Assembly: GCA_938008435.1 (NCBI GenBank)
Contig: CALLKK010000006.1
Location: 62,001 to 126,000, forward strand
Source of the DNA: an uncultured Steroidobacter sp.
GTDB taxonomy: Bacteria > Pseudomonadota > Gammaproteobacteria > Steroidobacterales > Steroidobacteraceae
Direction of reading: 5' to 3'
DNA: 64,000 nt
The notes below the pieces were generated by a model. The model ran no database searches and was not told the DNA's origin. It saw only the letters and a list, made by a program, of their open reading frames with translations. The position numbers and the translations under genes are program-made. Numbering within the stretch: the first letter of the stretch is position 1; the number at the start of each line of letters is the position of its first letter. This document shows, piece by piece, positions 44,831-54,538 of this stretch.

Positions 44831-45922
44831 CTAGACGTTGAACCTAAAGTGCATCACGTCGCCCTCCTGGACGACGTACTCCTTGCCCTCCAGCCGGAGC
44901 TTGCCGGCCTCCTTGGCCCCCTGCTCCCCTTGATGGGCGACGAAGTCCTCGTACGCGATGACCTCGGCGCGGATGAAGCCTTTTTCGAAATCCGAATGGA
45001 TGACGCCCGCCGCCTGCGGCGCCGTGGCGCCGACTCGCACGGTCCAGGCACGGACTTCCTTCACGCCCGCGGTGAAGTAAGTCTGCAGGCCGAGCAGCTT
45101 GTAACCGGCGCGGATCACGCGGTTGAGCCCCGGCTCTTCGAGGCCAAGCTCCTTCAGGAACTCCGCGCGATCGCCCTCGTCAAGCTGCGCGATTTCCGCC
45201 TCGATGGCGGCGCACACGGGCACCACTTCCGCATTCTCGGTGGCAGCGAGCGCGCGCACGGCATCGAGGTGCGGATTGTCGGTAAAGCCGTTCTCGGAGA
45301 CGTTCGCCACGTACATGAGCGGCTTCATCGTGATGAGGTGCAGCTCCTGTAGGAGCTTGCGCTCTTCGGGGTCCGTGATGAGCGAACGCGCCGGCTGGCC
45401 GGCGTCGAGATGCTCGCGCAGCTTCTTGAGCAGATCGCGCAAGCGAATGGCGTCCTTGTCGCCCGCCTTCGAGGCCTTCTCGGCGCGCTGCAAGGCGCGC
45501 TCGACCGTATCGAGGTCCGCCAGCGCGAGCTCCGTGTTGATCACTGCGATGTCATCGAGCGGCTTGACCTTGCCGGCCACGTGCACGATGTCGTCGTTCT
45601 CGAAGCAGCGCACGACATGCGCGATCGCATCCGTCTCGCGAATGTGCGACAGGAATTTGTTGCCGAGCCCTTCGCCCTTCGAGGCGCCGGCAACCAAGCC
45701 GGCGATGTCGACGAATTCGACCGTTGCGGGTAGCACGCGCTCGGGCTTGACGATCCGCGCCAACACCTCGAGACGCGGATCCGGCACCGGCACCACGCCG
45801 ACGTTCGGATCGATCGTGCAGAACGGATAGTTCTCCGCCGCGATCTGCGCCCGCGTGAGCGCGTTGAAGAGAGTGGACTTGCCGACGTTGGGCAAGCCGA
45901 CGATGCCGCATTTGATGCCCAT
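44831..45922 (-). CDS. ychF: Redox-regulated ATPase YchF
   Basis: The 363-residue P-loop protein has GLPNVGKST (8-16), a DIAGLV switch and the NVSEN segment that replaces the GTP-specifying NKxD, as in YchF/OLA1 proteins which prefer ATP. A coiled-coil region (about 130-190) and the C-terminal TGS domain (about 280-363; GATAPQAAGVIHSDFEKGFIRAEV) complete it. It binds ribosomes and responds to oxidative stress. It follows pth on the same strand, the usual order. Confidence 0.97.
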   Translation of the reverse strand: MGIKCGIVGLPNVGKSTLFNALTRAQIAAENYPFCTIDPNVGVVPVPDPRLEVLARIVKPERVLPATVEFVDIAGLVAGASKGEGLGNKFLSHIRETDAIAHVVRCFENDDIVHVAGKVKPLDDIAVINTELALADLDTVERALQRAEKASKAGDKDAIRLRDLLKKLREHLDAGQPARSLITDPEERKLLQELHLITMKPLMYVANVSENGFTDNPHLDAVRALAATENAEVVPVCAAIEAEIAQLDEGDRAEFLKELGLEEPGLNRVIRAGYKLLGLQTYFTAGVKEVRAWTVRVGATAPQAAGVIHSDFEKGFIRAEVIAYEDFVAHQGEQGAKEAGKLRLEGKEYVVQEGDVMHFRFNV

Positions 45923-45982
45923 GATGACTCTTGGGTGACAACCTAAGGGGTGCCGCAGCGAGCCGACGGCCGCGTCGCTACG

Positions 45983-46564
45983 TCACTTTTTTCCATGCAA
46001 CCGATTCATGGCGCGCTCGGCGCCCTGCTCGAGGAAGACTTGGAGCCCGTCGAGCGCCTCGCCGATGCTCGCCATGATTTTCTCTTCCTCTTCGGCGGGC
46101 GCGCGGTGCAGAACGTAATCGATCACCTGCGCACGATCGCCGGGATGGCCGATCCCGATGCGCAAACGCCAGAAGTCCGACCCCACGTGCGTGATCGCAT
46201 CGCGCAGACCGTTGTGGCCGCCGTGGCCGCCGCCCAACTTGAAGCGCACGGTGCCGACGGGAAGATCGAGCTCATCGTGTGCGACCAGGATATCCGCCGG
46301 CTCGAGCTTCATGTAATCGAACACGGCGCGAATCGCCAGACCGCTGCGATTCATGTACGTGGTCGGCTTGAGCAGCATCACTTCCTGTCCGCAGAGCGAG
46401 ACGCGCGCGATGTCGCCGTGGAAGCGCGTATGGCTGCGGAAGCGTCCGCCGAGCCGATCTGCGAGCGCATCGACGAACCAGAACCCGGCGTTGTGCCGCG
46501 TGAGCAGGTGCTCCGGTCCCGGATTGCCGAGGCCCACGATCAATTTGAGAGGTGTGCCTGCCAT
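45983..46564 (-). CDS. pth: Peptidyl-tRNA hydrolase
   Basis: The 193-residue enzyme begins LIVGLGNPGPEHLLTRHNAG, with catalytic His24 and the Asn pair typical of Pth. MNRSG and GGHGGHNGLRD follow. It releases tRNA from dropped-off peptidyl-tRNA. It lies between rplY and ychF on the same strand, the usual gammaproteobacterial order, with gaps of 60 and 140 bases. Confidence 0.97.
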   Translation of the reverse strand: MAGTPLKLIVGLGNPGPEHLLTRHNAGFWFVDALADRLGGRFRSHTRFHGDIARVSLCGQEVMLLKPTTYMNRSGLAIRAVFDYMKLEPADILVAHDELDLPVGTVRFKLGGGHGGHNGLRDAITHVGSDFWRLRIGIGHPGDRAQVIDYVLHRAPAEEEEKIMASIGEALDGLQVFLEQGAERAMNRLHGKK

Positions 46565-46633
46565 GGATGGAAACCGCCTTGACGAGCGACAGTCGAGGAA
46601 AGTGCGCGTGGCACCGGAAAAGAGAAACCCTGG

Positions 46634-46654
46634 CCGTCAACCGGCAACCGTCGA
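46634..46654. repeat. Short 7-bp-period array, locus 2
   Basis: Units CCGTCAA, CCGGCAA, CCGTCGA run in phase just before the hairpin at 46670-46696, in the gap between rplY and pth. Confidence 0.5.
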
Positions 46655-46669
46655 GGGGTCGAGCCGAGG

Positions 46670-46696
46670 GGACGGCCGGGAGGCTCCCGGCCGTCC
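46670..46696 (-). terminator. Hairpin after rplY
   Basis: Perfect 12-bp arms GGACGGCCGGGA / TCCCGGCCGTCC enclose GGC, 8 bases beyond the rplY stop. It is strong but lacks a T-run. Confidence 0.6.
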
Positions 46697-46704
46697 GCGC
46701 ACGA

Positions 46705-47370
46705 CTACTTCTTCGCGCCTTCCTTCTTCGCCGCTGCAGGCGCAGCGGCTGCCGCCGCAGCAGCCTCGGCCGCCGGCGACTCGGCTTCTTCTGCGCGCGG
46801 ATGATGGATCGCCACCACCGGCTCGTCGCGACCGTGCGCAAGCGCCACGATCTCGACGCCTTCGGGGAGCTTCAGATCCGACAGGCGCTTGATCTCGTTG
46901 ATCTGCATTTCCGAGAGATCCACCTCGATGTACTCGGGCAGATCCTTCGGCAACGCCCTGACTTCGACGTCGTTCAACAAGTGCGAAATCACACCGCCCT
47001 GCTGCTTCACGCCAGGCGCGACCGCGCCGTTGACGAAGTGCAACGGAATCCGCATGCGCACCGGCTCGTCCTCGAGCACGCGCTGCAGATCGATGTGCAG
47101 GACCTGATTCTTCGCCGGATGACGCTGCACGTCCTTGAGGATGGCGGGCTGAATCTCGCCGTTGATCCTGAGCGACAGAATCGTCGAGTAGAAGCGCTCG
47201 TTGTCGAGCAGCGTCAACAGATTCTGATGATCCAGGATGATCTGGCGCGGCGCCTGCTTGCCGCCATAGAGAATCGCCGGGACCTTACCGGCACGGCGCA
47301 GGCGGCGGCTCGCACCCTTCCCCTGCACGCCGTCGCGCGGATCGGCGACGAGTTCGAACGACGTCTTCAT
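46705..47370 (-). CDS. rplY: 50S ribosomal protein L25, Ctc form
   Basis: Starting at 47370 (TTGGAG upstream) gives 221 residues. The N-terminal L25 domain (about 5-92) has ASRRLRRAGKVPAILYGG for 5S rRNA binding, and the C-terminal TL5/Ctc domain (about 100-190) follows. The last 30 residues are an Ala/Glu-rich tail (EAESPAAEAAAAAAAAPAAA then KK), as in many proteobacterial Ctc proteins. It binds 5S rRNA in the large subunit. Confidence 0.96.
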   Translation of the reverse strand: MKTSFELVADPRDGVQGKGASRRLRRAGKVPAILYGGKQAPRQIILDHQNLLTLLDNERFYSTILSLRINGEIQPAILKDVQRHPAKNQVLHIDLQRVLEDEPVRMRIPLHFVNGAVAPGVKQQGGVISHLLNDVEVRALPKDLPEYIEVDLSEMQINEIKRLSDLKLPEGVEIVALAHGRDEPVVAIHHPRAEEAESPAAEAAAAAAAAPAAAKKEGAKK

Positions 47371-47558
47371 GAAAAGAACTCCAATCAAAGTAAATGGGGA
47401 CGGCGCCATGACGAAGCCGGACGCTTCGTCGGGCGTCGCCCCTTGGACCGATGCTCGGTTCGCGACCAAACGCGAGCACCGGGGCTCAACGACTCAGTGC
47501 GGAACTTGCATGCGCGCCGGAAGGATTCCGCCGCTTTGCCGCCCCTTCACCGAATCGA

Positions 47559-48515
47559 TCAATCGATGTACAGCGAGCTCACGCTCTCCTCGTCGCGGAT
47601 GCGGCGCATCGTTTCGGCGAGCAGCCCCGCGACGGACAATTGTCTGATCTTCTTGCACTGCTTCGCGTCTTCGCGCAGCGGAATCGTGTCGGTCACCACG
47701 AGCTCGTCGAGCTGCGAGTTCTCGATGCGCTCGACGGCCGGCCCCGACAGCACCGGATGCGTGATGTACGCGGCCACGCGCTTGGCGCCGGATTTCTTGA
47801 GCGCCGCTGCCGCATGACAGAGCGTACCGGCGGTGTCGACGAGATCGTCGATCAGCACGCAGGTCTTGCCCTGCACCTCGCCGATGATGTTCATCACTTC
47901 CGATTCGTTCGGACGCGGGCGGCGCTTGTCGATGATCGCCAGGTCTGCATCGTCGAGACGCTTGGCCATCGCGCGTGCGCGCACGACGCCGCCGACGTCC
48001 GGCGAAACCACGATCAGGTTGTCGTACTTCTGCTTCCAGACGTCGCCGAGCAGCACCGGCGAGGCGTACACGTTGTCGACCGGAATATCGAAGAAGCCCT
48101 GCACCTGATCGGCGTGCAGATCGACGGTGAGCACGCGGTCGACGCCGGCGCTCGCAATCATGTTGGCGACGAGCTTCGCCGTGATCGGCACGCGCATGGC
48201 GCGCGGGCGGCGATCCTGTCGGGCGTAGCCGAAATACGGGATGACCGCCGTGATGCGCGCCGCCGAAGCGCGGCGGCAGGCATCGACCATTACGAGCAGC
48301 TCCATCAGATGGTCGTTCGCCGGCGGACAGGTCGGCTGCACGATGAAGACGTCGCGCCCGCGGACGTTCTCAAGCAGCTCGACGGTCGTCTCGGAATCGC
48401 TGAAGCGACCCACCGACGCTCGACCGAGCGGCACCATCAGATGACGCGCAATGTCGTGAGCGAGTTGCGGGTTGGCATTCCCCGTCAACACGGTCATCGT
48501 GGAACGATCAGCCAT
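47559..48515 (-). CDS. prs: Ribose-phosphate pyrophosphokinase
   Basis: The start at 48515 has GGAG nearby and gives 318 residues. TVLTGNANPQLAHDIA, the metal-binding VDLHADQVQGFF and the PRPP-binding VLIDDLVDTAGTL are diagnostic. It makes PRPP from ribose 5-phosphate and ATP for nucleotides, histidine and tryptophan. It lies between tRNA-Gln and rplY on the same strand, as in most gammaproteobacteria. Confidence 0.97.
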   Translation of the reverse strand: MADRSTMTVLTGNANPQLAHDIARHLMVPLGRASVGRFSDSETTVELLENVRGRDVFIVQPTCPPANDHLMELLVMVDACRRASAARITAVIPYFGYARQDRRPRAMRVPITAKLVANMIASAGVDRVLTVDLHADQVQGFFDIPVDNVYASPVLLGDVWKQKYDNLIVVSPDVGGVVRARAMAKRLDDADLAIIDKRRPRPNESEVMNIIGEVQGKTCVLIDDLVDTAGTLCHAAAALKKSGAKRVAAYITHPVLSGPAVERIENSQLDELVVTDTIPLREDAKQCKKIRQLSVAGLLAETMRRIRDEESVSSLYID

Positions 48516-48536
48516 GGGAGCTCCGCAGAACCAGGC

Positions 48537-48599
48537 AGGAGACGGGCGGCTGGGGCCTAGAGCCGGCTCGCGTGCCGACTCCAGTCTCCAGTCCCCAAC
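48537..48599. repeat. Short 7-bp-period array, locus 3
   Basis: The clearest units are two exact CTCCAGT copies and CCCCAAC at 48579-48599; more diverged units (CAGGAGA, CGGGCGG, CTGGGGC, CTAGAGC, CGGCTCG) run in phase before them. The array lies between prs and tRNA-Gln. Confidence 0.55.
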
Positions 48600-48616
48600 C
48601 TCGTAGCCCAACGGTT

Positions 48617-48691
48617 TGGCTGGGGCGGAAGGATTCGAACCTCCGAATGGCGGGATCAAAACCCGCTGCCTTACCACTTGGCGACGCCCCA
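48617..48691 (-). tRNA. tRNA-Gln (TTG)
   Basis: The 75-base cloverleaf has acceptor TGGGGCG / CGCCCCA with discriminator G, D arm CGCC-AAGTGGTAA-GGC, anticodon stem GCGGG / CCCGC with loop TTTTGAT (anticodon TTG), T arm CGGAGGTTCGAATCCTTCC and an encoded CCA. It sits 45 bases after ispE on the same strand and is probably cotranscribed. Confidence 0.96.
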
Positions 48692-48736
48692 AAATCTGTT
48701 CGACTCGGGCCCGCGTGCAATCGCTCGCGAACTCGC

Positions 48737-49618
48737 TCAACCGGCGCCCGGTTCCGCAGCCAGCCGGTCGAGCAGCGGCGAACGATTCATGCCGCGGACG
48801 ACAAAACCCATCCAACGCGCAGGCAGCTGCCGTAAAACGCTCTGGGCCGTGCTTTCATCCGGCATGGATGCAAACACGCACGCACCCGTCCCGGTCAAGC
48901 GGGCCGGGCCGAAATTCCCCAACCAATCAAGCGCTTCGGCAACCTCTGGATAGCGTCCGCGCACCGTCGACGTGCAGTCATTGCGGCCGCCCCCCGCGAG
49001 AAAGGCGCGTATTGTCGTGACCGGGGAATTACGTGTCAATTCAGGCGCCTGAAAGATCTCCGCCGTGCTCACGTTGGCGCTCGATTTCACGACGAGGTAC
49101 ACGTTTTCGGGGTAGTCGCAGTCGGTCAGATGCTCGCCCACCCCTTCGACCCACGCGGCCCGCCCGCGCAGGAACACCGGCACGTCCGCCCCTAACTTGA
49201 GCGCCAGCGCCGCGAGCCGCGTCTCGTCCCAGCCTACGCCCCAGAGCCGATTGAGCGCCACGAGCACCGTGGCCGCGTCCGAGCTGCCGCCGCCGAGACC
49301 CGCCTGCATCGGGATGCGCTTGTCGAGTGCGATCGCCACGCCCGCCGAGACGTCGGCGCTTCGGGCGAGCAACCGAGCGGCCCGCACGACGAGATCCTGC
49401 TCGGGCGCAACCCCTTCCGGACCGGCAACGCGCTCGATGACGCCGGGGGGGCGCCGATAGAAACGCAGCTCATCGCACAGATCGATGAACTGAATGGCAG
49501 ATTGCAGCAGGTGATAACCGTCGGCGCGACGCCCGACGATGTGCAGACACAGATTGAGCTTCGCGGGAGCCGGCCAAGGCCGCGTCGTCCCGAGCGCAGG
49601 CTCGTCAAGCTGGCTCAT
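48737..49618 (-). CDS. ispE: 4-diphosphocytidyl-2-C-methyl-D-erythritol kinase
   Basis: The 293-residue GHMP kinase has PAPAKLNLCLHI at the N-terminus and the ATP loop PMQAGLGGGSSDAA at about 106-119. It phosphorylates CDP-methylerythritol in the MEP isoprenoid route. The start overlaps the lolB stop as ATGA, so the two are coupled. Order lolB-ispE-tRNA-Gln-prs is typical. Confidence 0.96.
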   Translation of the reverse strand: MSQLDEPALGTTRPWPAPAKLNLCLHIVGRRADGYHLLQSAIQFIDLCDELRFYRRPPGVIERVAGPEGVAPEQDLVVRAARLLARSADVSAGVAIALDKRIPMQAGLGGGSSDAATVLVALNRLWGVGWDETRLAALALKLGADVPVFLRGRAAWVEGVGEHLTDCDYPENVYLVVKSSANVSTAEIFQAPELTRNSPVTTIRAFLAGGGRNDCTSTVRGRYPEVAEALDWLGNFGPARLTGTGACVFASMPDESTAQSVLRQLPARWMGFVVRGMNRSPLLDRLAAEPGAG

Positions 49619-50199
49619 CGATCAAACGACCATCGATCAATCACGATGCGCACGCGGGTCTCGCCGCTCGCGGCGCGAATCTGGCGAGGCAGGCGCGCAC
49701 CGAACTCATCCGAGTAGCGATACTCGATCCGCCACCCGTCCTGTTCGAGCGTGGGGAAATCGCCGTCGCGGTCGGACAGCCAGCGATGCTCGCCGGGCGC
49801 CGGCAACCCGAGCATCCAGTAGCGCAGCTTGCCGGCGGGCACGGTCGCGCCAAGGCGCGCCTCGAGCTCAGACCACGCCGCCTCAGCGCGATAGACCTGG
49901 CCGTCGCCGGTTTCGACCCGAAGCGTGGACGCCGTCGTCGAGCCCGAGACGAGCAGCCGCAGGCTGCCGATCCCGACCGGACCGCGGATGCGCACATCCG
50001 AACGCTCGCCGTGCTGTTCCCACGCGAAGGATCCAGAGCCGCCATTGCCCGCGCCGGAGACCCCAAGCCGCCCGCGCGCTTCCCAGAACGTGGCCTGCGA
50101 CAAATCGGCCGGCGGCGCTCCAGTGCGACGCGGCGTTCCAGCACACGCGGCGAGCACGAGCGCTGCCGCCAGCACGCCGATCCATCTCAACCCATGCAT
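49615..50199 (-). CDS. lolB: Outer-membrane lipoprotein LolB
   Basis: Starting at 50199 gives 194 residues with a lipoprotein signal LVLAAC (Cys19); an ATG nine codons upstream would overlap the preceding gene. ARGRLGVSGAGNGGSGSFAW, GPVGIGSLRLLVSG, LRYWMLGLPAPG and the late IEYRYSDEFGARLPRQI fit LolB. It receives lipoproteins from LolA and inserts them in the outer membrane. Confidence 0.92.
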   Translation of the reverse strand: MHGLRWIGVLAAALVLAACAGTPRRTGAPPADLSQATFWEARGRLGVSGAGNGGSGSFAWEQHGERSDVRIRGPVGIGSLRLLVSGSTTASTLRVETGDGQVYRAEAAWSELEARLGATVPAGKLRYWMLGLPAPGEHRWLSDRDGDFPTLEQDGWRIEYRYSDEFGARLPRQIRAASGETRVRIVIDRWSFDR

Positions 50200-50209
50200 C
50201 GGACTGCGC

Positions 50210-51898
50210 TCAATTCCGCTTGGCATCGAGCTCTTGCAGGCGAGCCTTGAGCTTGTTGTTCTCGGGGAAACGCTCGATCGCCCGCGTGAGCGTGGCGCGC
50301 GCCTCGTCGAGACGCCCCAACGCCATCAGCACCGCACCGATGTGCGCTTCGACTTCCGGGTCGCTGATGCGCTGGCGCGCCCGCTCCAAATACTCGAGCG
50401 CTTCCTCGTGACGCTGCAGCCGGTACAGCGCCCAGCCCATGCTGTCGAGCACCGGCCCGTTATCCGGCGTCTGTTGGAGCGCCCGCTCGATCAGCTCGTA
50501 TCCCTCGCGATAGCGCCGCGTCCGATCGACGAGCGTGTAACCGAGCGCGTTCAACGCGACCGGATCGTCGGGACGCTTGGCGACGAGCCCGCGCAGCTCC
50601 TCGAGGGCATCATTCACCCGATCGCTCGCCTCGAGCTGAAAGACGCGCGCATAGCGCAGATCGACGGCGTCGGGGTACTGCTTCAATGCCGCATCGAGCA
50701 GCTTGATGGCCCCGGCGCGATCGCCTTGCTCCGCCATCAACGATGCCTGCGCAGCGATCGCCTCGATGCGATAACGCGAGCGCGTCGCGGCGAACTCCTC
50801 GAGATGCCGCAGACCGCTTTCGAAACCTTGCTGCTTGATCTTGATCCGCGCGGCGCGGATCTGCGCGGCCATGGCGAACTCGCCGCTCGTCACGCGACTG
50901 TAGAGCTGCAACGCGTCGTTCCACGCTTCGCGCGATTCGGCGATCGCGCCGAGATAAAAGAGCGACTCGTAGACGAATCGGCCCGTCGAGACGAGATTGG
51001 TGAAGCGCTTGGCGGCAGCGTCGCGATTGCCGGTTTGGAAATCGATGTCGGCGAGCGCGCGTTCGACGATGGCCGAGGTCTCCTCCGACGAAGCGAGCGC
51101 GTCAAGCTCCTTCCTGCCCTCTTCCTCGCGGCCCGCCTGGAAGAGCATGAGCGCATATTCGAGGCGGTACGAATCGCGCTCCTCCTGCTCGATCACGGCA
51201 CGCGCCGTCGCGAGCGCATCTTCGGCCTGCCCATTGACCATCTGCGCACGCGCGAGCAACAACCCCGCCGGTGCCCAAAAGGGACCGAGCTCGCGCGACC
51301 TGCGCGCATGCTCGAGCCCGAGCGCAAAGTTGTCCGAGCGCAGCGCGGCCTGCCCGAGGGCGTAATGCGCCTCCATCAGATTCGGATAGCGCGCGACGAG
51401 CTTCTGCAGCACGGTCGTGACGGCCGCGGCCGGCGCCTCGTCGGTCAGCTGCGGCAGCAGCGCGAGAAAGCCCGCCTGCGGATTGATGAAGGCGGTATCG
51501 AGAAGCACCGCCAGGTGCTCGACGGCTTTGTCGAGCTGGTAGAGCTGAAGCGCAGCAAAGGCAGCGTAGCGGCGCGCTTCCTCGTTGGTGTGATTGAGCT
51601 CCAGCCAGCGCGCAGCGGCACGATCGACGAGGGTCCACTGCCGATGCTCGAACGCGACGCGCGTCGCCTGCTCTGCAAGCAGCTCGTCGTCGGCTGCGAG
51701 CGCCGCGTTCACGTAAGCCGTCGCGCCTTCGAGGTGCTCGCCGCGTTCGAGGGCCGCTTCGGCCTGGGCCACGAGCGCGTTAGGATCGGCATTTGCAGCC
51801 TGCGCGTCCGGCCGACGGCCGGCGCCGGCGCAGGCGCCGAGCAACACGCAGATCATCACGGCACACAGACCGCGGGTAATAGAGGTAGCGGCTTTCAT
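50210..51898 (-). CDS. TPR-repeat lipoprotein
   Basis: The 562-residue protein has a lipoprotein signal LLGAC (Cys23), then about twelve helical pairs of tetratricopeptide type. The clearest are near the C-terminus (DAVDLRYARVFQLEASDR, DPVALNALGYTLVDR, NGPVLDSMGWALYRLQRHEEALEYLERA). Position between hemA and lolB is conserved in related bacteria. It probably scaffolds envelope proteins. It ends 10 bases before lolB, so they form an operon. Confidence 0.9.
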   Translation of the reverse strand: MKAATSITRGLCAVMICVLLGACAGAGRRPDAQAANADPNALVAQAEAALERGEHLEGATAYVNAALAADDELLAEQATRVAFEHRQWTLVDRAAARWLELNHTNEEARRYAAFAALQLYQLDKAVEHLAVLLDTAFINPQAGFLALLPQLTDEAPAAAVTTVLQKLVARYPNLMEAHYALGQAALRSDNFALGLEHARRSRELGPFWAPAGLLLARAQMVNGQAEDALATARAVIEQEERDSYRLEYALMLFQAGREEEGRKELDALASSEETSAIVERALADIDFQTGNRDAAAKRFTNLVSTGRFVYESLFYLGAIAESREAWNDALQLYSRVTSGEFAMAAQIRAARIKIKQQGFESGLRHLEEFAATRSRYRIEAIAAQASLMAEQGDRAGAIKLLDAALKQYPDAVDLRYARVFQLEASDRVNDALEELRGLVAKRPDDPVALNALGYTLVDRTRRYREGYELIERALQQTPDNGPVLDSMGWALYRLQRHEEALEYLERARQRISDPEVEAHIGAVLMALGRLDEARATLTRAIERFPENNKLKARLQELDAKRN

Positions 51899-51987
51899 CG
51901 TGAATCCACTATATCAGGGATCCCCTTTCCGCTTGTCATCCCGGTGACCTTCCCGGACAATCCGCCCCGGCCGCGTCAGCACCCCGC

Positions 51988-53322
51988 ATGCCTTTCGTCG
52001 TCATTGGAATCAATCATCGCACCGCGCCCGTCGAGATCCGCGAGAAGGTCGTTTTCGCGGGCGACGAGCTCGGTGAAGCGCTGCGCGAGCTCGTGAGCCT
52101 CTCAGGGGTTCGCGAAGGGCTCATCGTCTCGACCTGCAATCGCACCGAGCTCTATTGCGTCAGCGAGGACGGCGAGCCGCCGCTCGTGGACTGGCTGTCG
52201 CATTGGCACGATCTGGCTGCGCACAGCATCGACATTGCCGACTCCGTGTATCGCCTACAGGGGACCGCGGCGATCAAGCACGTGTTCAGCGTTGCCTGCG
52301 GGCTCGATTCGCTCGTGCTCGGCGAGCCGCAGATCCTGGGTCAGCTCAAGACGGCCTATCGCGCCGCACTCGATGCCGGCACCACCGGCCCCTACTTGAA
52401 CCGGCTGATGCAGACCGCCTTCTCGGTCGCCAAGCGCGTGCGCACGCAGACGCGCATCGGCGCCAACGCGGTATCGGTTGCCTCCGCGGCCGTCGCGCTC
52501 GCGCGCACGGTGTTCGAACAGCTGGAGAACCACACGGCGCTGCTCGTCGGCGCGGGCGAAACGATCGCATTGGCCGCGCGGCACCTGCACGCCAACGGGC
52601 TCAGACGCATCATCGTCGCCAATCGCAGCATCGAGCGCGCACAGGAGCTCGCGGCGGAATTCAACGGCTCGGCCATCGGTCTTGAGGCGTTGGCGCAGCA
52701 CCTGCCCGATGCGGACATCGTCATCACCTCGACCGCGAGCCCGACGCCTGTCGTGACCTATGAGGCGGTGCGCGCCGCGCTGCGCGCCCGCAAGCGCAAG
52801 CCGATGTTCATGGTGGACATCGCGGTGCCGCGCGACATCGAGCCCGAGGTCGCCAAGCTCAACGACATCTACCTCTTCACGATCGACGACCTGCAGAACG
52901 TCGTCAACGAGAACATCGAGGCGCGCCGCGAAGCAGCGCGCGACGCTCACGAGCTGATCGATGCGGAAATCGCCAGCTTCGAGCAGCTGATGAAGACCGC
53001 GGACGTCGCGCCGCTCATCCGCCGCATGCGTGCGAACGCGAGCGCGATCCGCGCACACAGCGCCGCCCAGGCGCAACGCATGCTGGCCGCAGGTCGCGAC
53101 CCGCGCGAGGTCGTCGAGTTTCTGGCGACGACGCTCACGAATCGACTCCTGCACGAGCCGATCACCCAGTTGCGCCGCGCTGCCGAGCGCGGCGATGCGG
53201 AGCTCGTGCGCGCGCTACAATCGCAGTACACAGCGCCGCACGAGCCGCTCGAGCGCACCGAAGCACAAGAAGACGAAGCGCCCGCTGCCGCAGCGACGGG
53301 CGTGGCCGCCAACGAGCGCTAG
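51988..53322 (+). CDS. hemA: Glutamyl-tRNA reductase
   Basis: The 444-residue enzyme has GINHRTAPVEIREK and catalytic Cys50 in STCNRTELYC. The NADPH-binding LLVGAGETIALAARHL and the C-terminal dimerisation helices follow, with an Ala/Glu-rich tail. It reduces glutamyl-tRNA to glutamate semialdehyde, the first step of tetrapyrrole synthesis. It is divergent from the TPR-lolB operon and precedes prfA by 39 bases. Confidence 0.97.
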   Translation: MPFVVIGINHRTAPVEIREKVVFAGDELGEALRELVSLSGVREGLIVSTCNRTELYCVSEDGEPPLVDWLSHWHDLAAHSIDIADSVYRLQGTAAIKHVFSVACGLDSLVLGEPQILGQLKTAYRAALDAGTTGPYLNRLMQTAFSVAKRVRTQTRIGANAVSVASAAVALARTVFEQLENHTALLVGAGETIALAARHLHANGLRRIIVANRSIERAQELAAEFNGSAIGLEALAQHLPDADIVITSTASPTPVVTYEAVRAALRARKRKPMFMVDIAVPRDIEPEVAKLNDIYLFTIDDLQNVVNENIEARREAARDAHELIDAEIASFEQLMKTADVAPLIRRMRANASAIRAHSAAQAQRMLAAGRDPREVVEFLATTLTNRLLHEPITQLRRAAERGDAELVRALQSQYTAPHEPLERTEAQEDEAPAAAATGVAANER

Positions 53323-53361
53323 TGCGCCGCGGCTTCGGCCGACACCCGCATCGAACCGTCC

Positions 53362-54444
53362 ATGAAAGAGTCCATTCGCAACAAACTCGAGAAGCTCGCC
53401 GAGCGGCACGAAGAGGTGAGCGCGCTGCTTGCGGACCCCGAAGTCATCGCCGATACGGACAAGTTCCGCGAGCTGTCGATGGAGTACGCGCGCTCCGAGC
53501 CGATCGTTGCACGCTATCGCGCTTACCAAGGGCTTCTCGAGGAACGCACACAGGCCGAGGAGATGGCCAACGGCAGCGATCCGGAGCTGCGCGAGCTCGG
53601 GCGGGAGGAGCTCGCGGCGCTGAACGAGCGCATCGAGCATGAGGCGACAGAGCTCGCGAAACTTCTCTTACCGAAAGACGAGCGCGACGAGAGCAACATT
53701 TACCTGGAAGTGCGCGCCGGCACCGGCGGCGACGAAGCCGCGCTCTTCGCCGGCGATCTGTTCCGCATGTACGCGCGCTATGCCGAGTCGCAAGGCTGGC
53801 GCGTCGAAGTACTGTCGGAAAGCCCGGGCGAGCACGGCGGCTACAAGGAAATCATCAGCCGCATCGTCGGACGCGGCGCGTTCTCGCACTTCAAGTTCGA
53901 ATCGGGCACGCATCGGGTGCAGCGCGTGCCGGCGACGGAAGCACAAGGCCGCATTCACACCTCGGCGTGCACGGTGGCGATCCTGCCCGAGATGGACGAG
54001 ATTCAGTCGATCGAGATCAACCCAGCCGATCTGCGCATCGATACGTTCCGCGCCTCGGGCGCAGGCGGCCAGCACGTCAACAAGACGGACTCGGCGATCC
54101 GCATCACGCACTTGCCGACGGGCATCGTCGTCGAGTGTCAGGACGAGCGCTCGCAGCACAAGAACCGCGCGCGGGCGATGTCGCTGCTCAAGGCGCGCCT
54201 GCTTGCCGCCGAACAGGAGAAGCGCGAACGCGAAGAAGCGCAATCGCGCAAGCTCCAGGTCGGCTCAGGCGATCGCTCCGAACGCATCCGCACCTACAAC
54301 TTCCCGCAGGGCCGCGTGACGGATCACCGCATCAATCTGACGCTCTACAAGCTGAGCGACATCATGGACGGCAAGCTCGATGAGCTGATCGGCGCGCTCC
54401 AGCAGGAGTTCCAAGCCGAAGAGCTCGCGCGCATCACTGCGTAA
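53362..54444 (+). CDS. prfA: Peptide chain release factor 1
   Basis: The 360-residue factor has the stop-codon-reading PAT motif (VPATEAQGR, near 192) and GGQ (SGAGGQHVNKTDS, near 233), with ECQDERSQHKN after it. It releases peptides at UAA and UAG. In many relatives prmC follows directly; here two minus-strand sulfur genes (54542-57214) separate them. Confidence 0.98.
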   Translation: MKESIRNKLEKLAERHEEVSALLADPEVIADTDKFRELSMEYARSEPIVARYRAYQGLLEERTQAEEMANGSDPELRELGREELAALNERIEHEATELAKLLLPKDERDESNIYLEVRAGTGGDEAALFAGDLFRMYARYAESQGWRVEVLSESPGEHGGYKEIISRIVGRGAFSHFKFESGTHRVQRVPATEAQGRIHTSACTVAILPEMDEIQSIEINPADLRIDTFRASGAGGQHVNKTDSAIRITHLPTGIVVECQDERSQHKNRARAMSLLKARLLAAEQEKREREEAQSRKLQVGSGDRSERIRTYNFPQGRVTDHRINLTLYKLSDIMDGKLDELIGALQQEFQAEELARITA

Positions 54445-54515
54445 GAACAAGGCCGTCGCGTATAGGCCGGAAACGCGGCACTGTCGCGACCAGAAGGCGC
54501 GACGGCGCGCTCTCG

Positions 54516-54536
54516 CTACAGCCTTCAGCTTAGAGC
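54516..54536. repeat. Short 7-bp-period array, locus 4
   Basis: Units CTACAGC, CTTCAGC, TTAGAGC run in phase in the convergent gap between prfA and the transsulfuration gene. Confidence 0.6.
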
Positions 54537-54538
54537 CT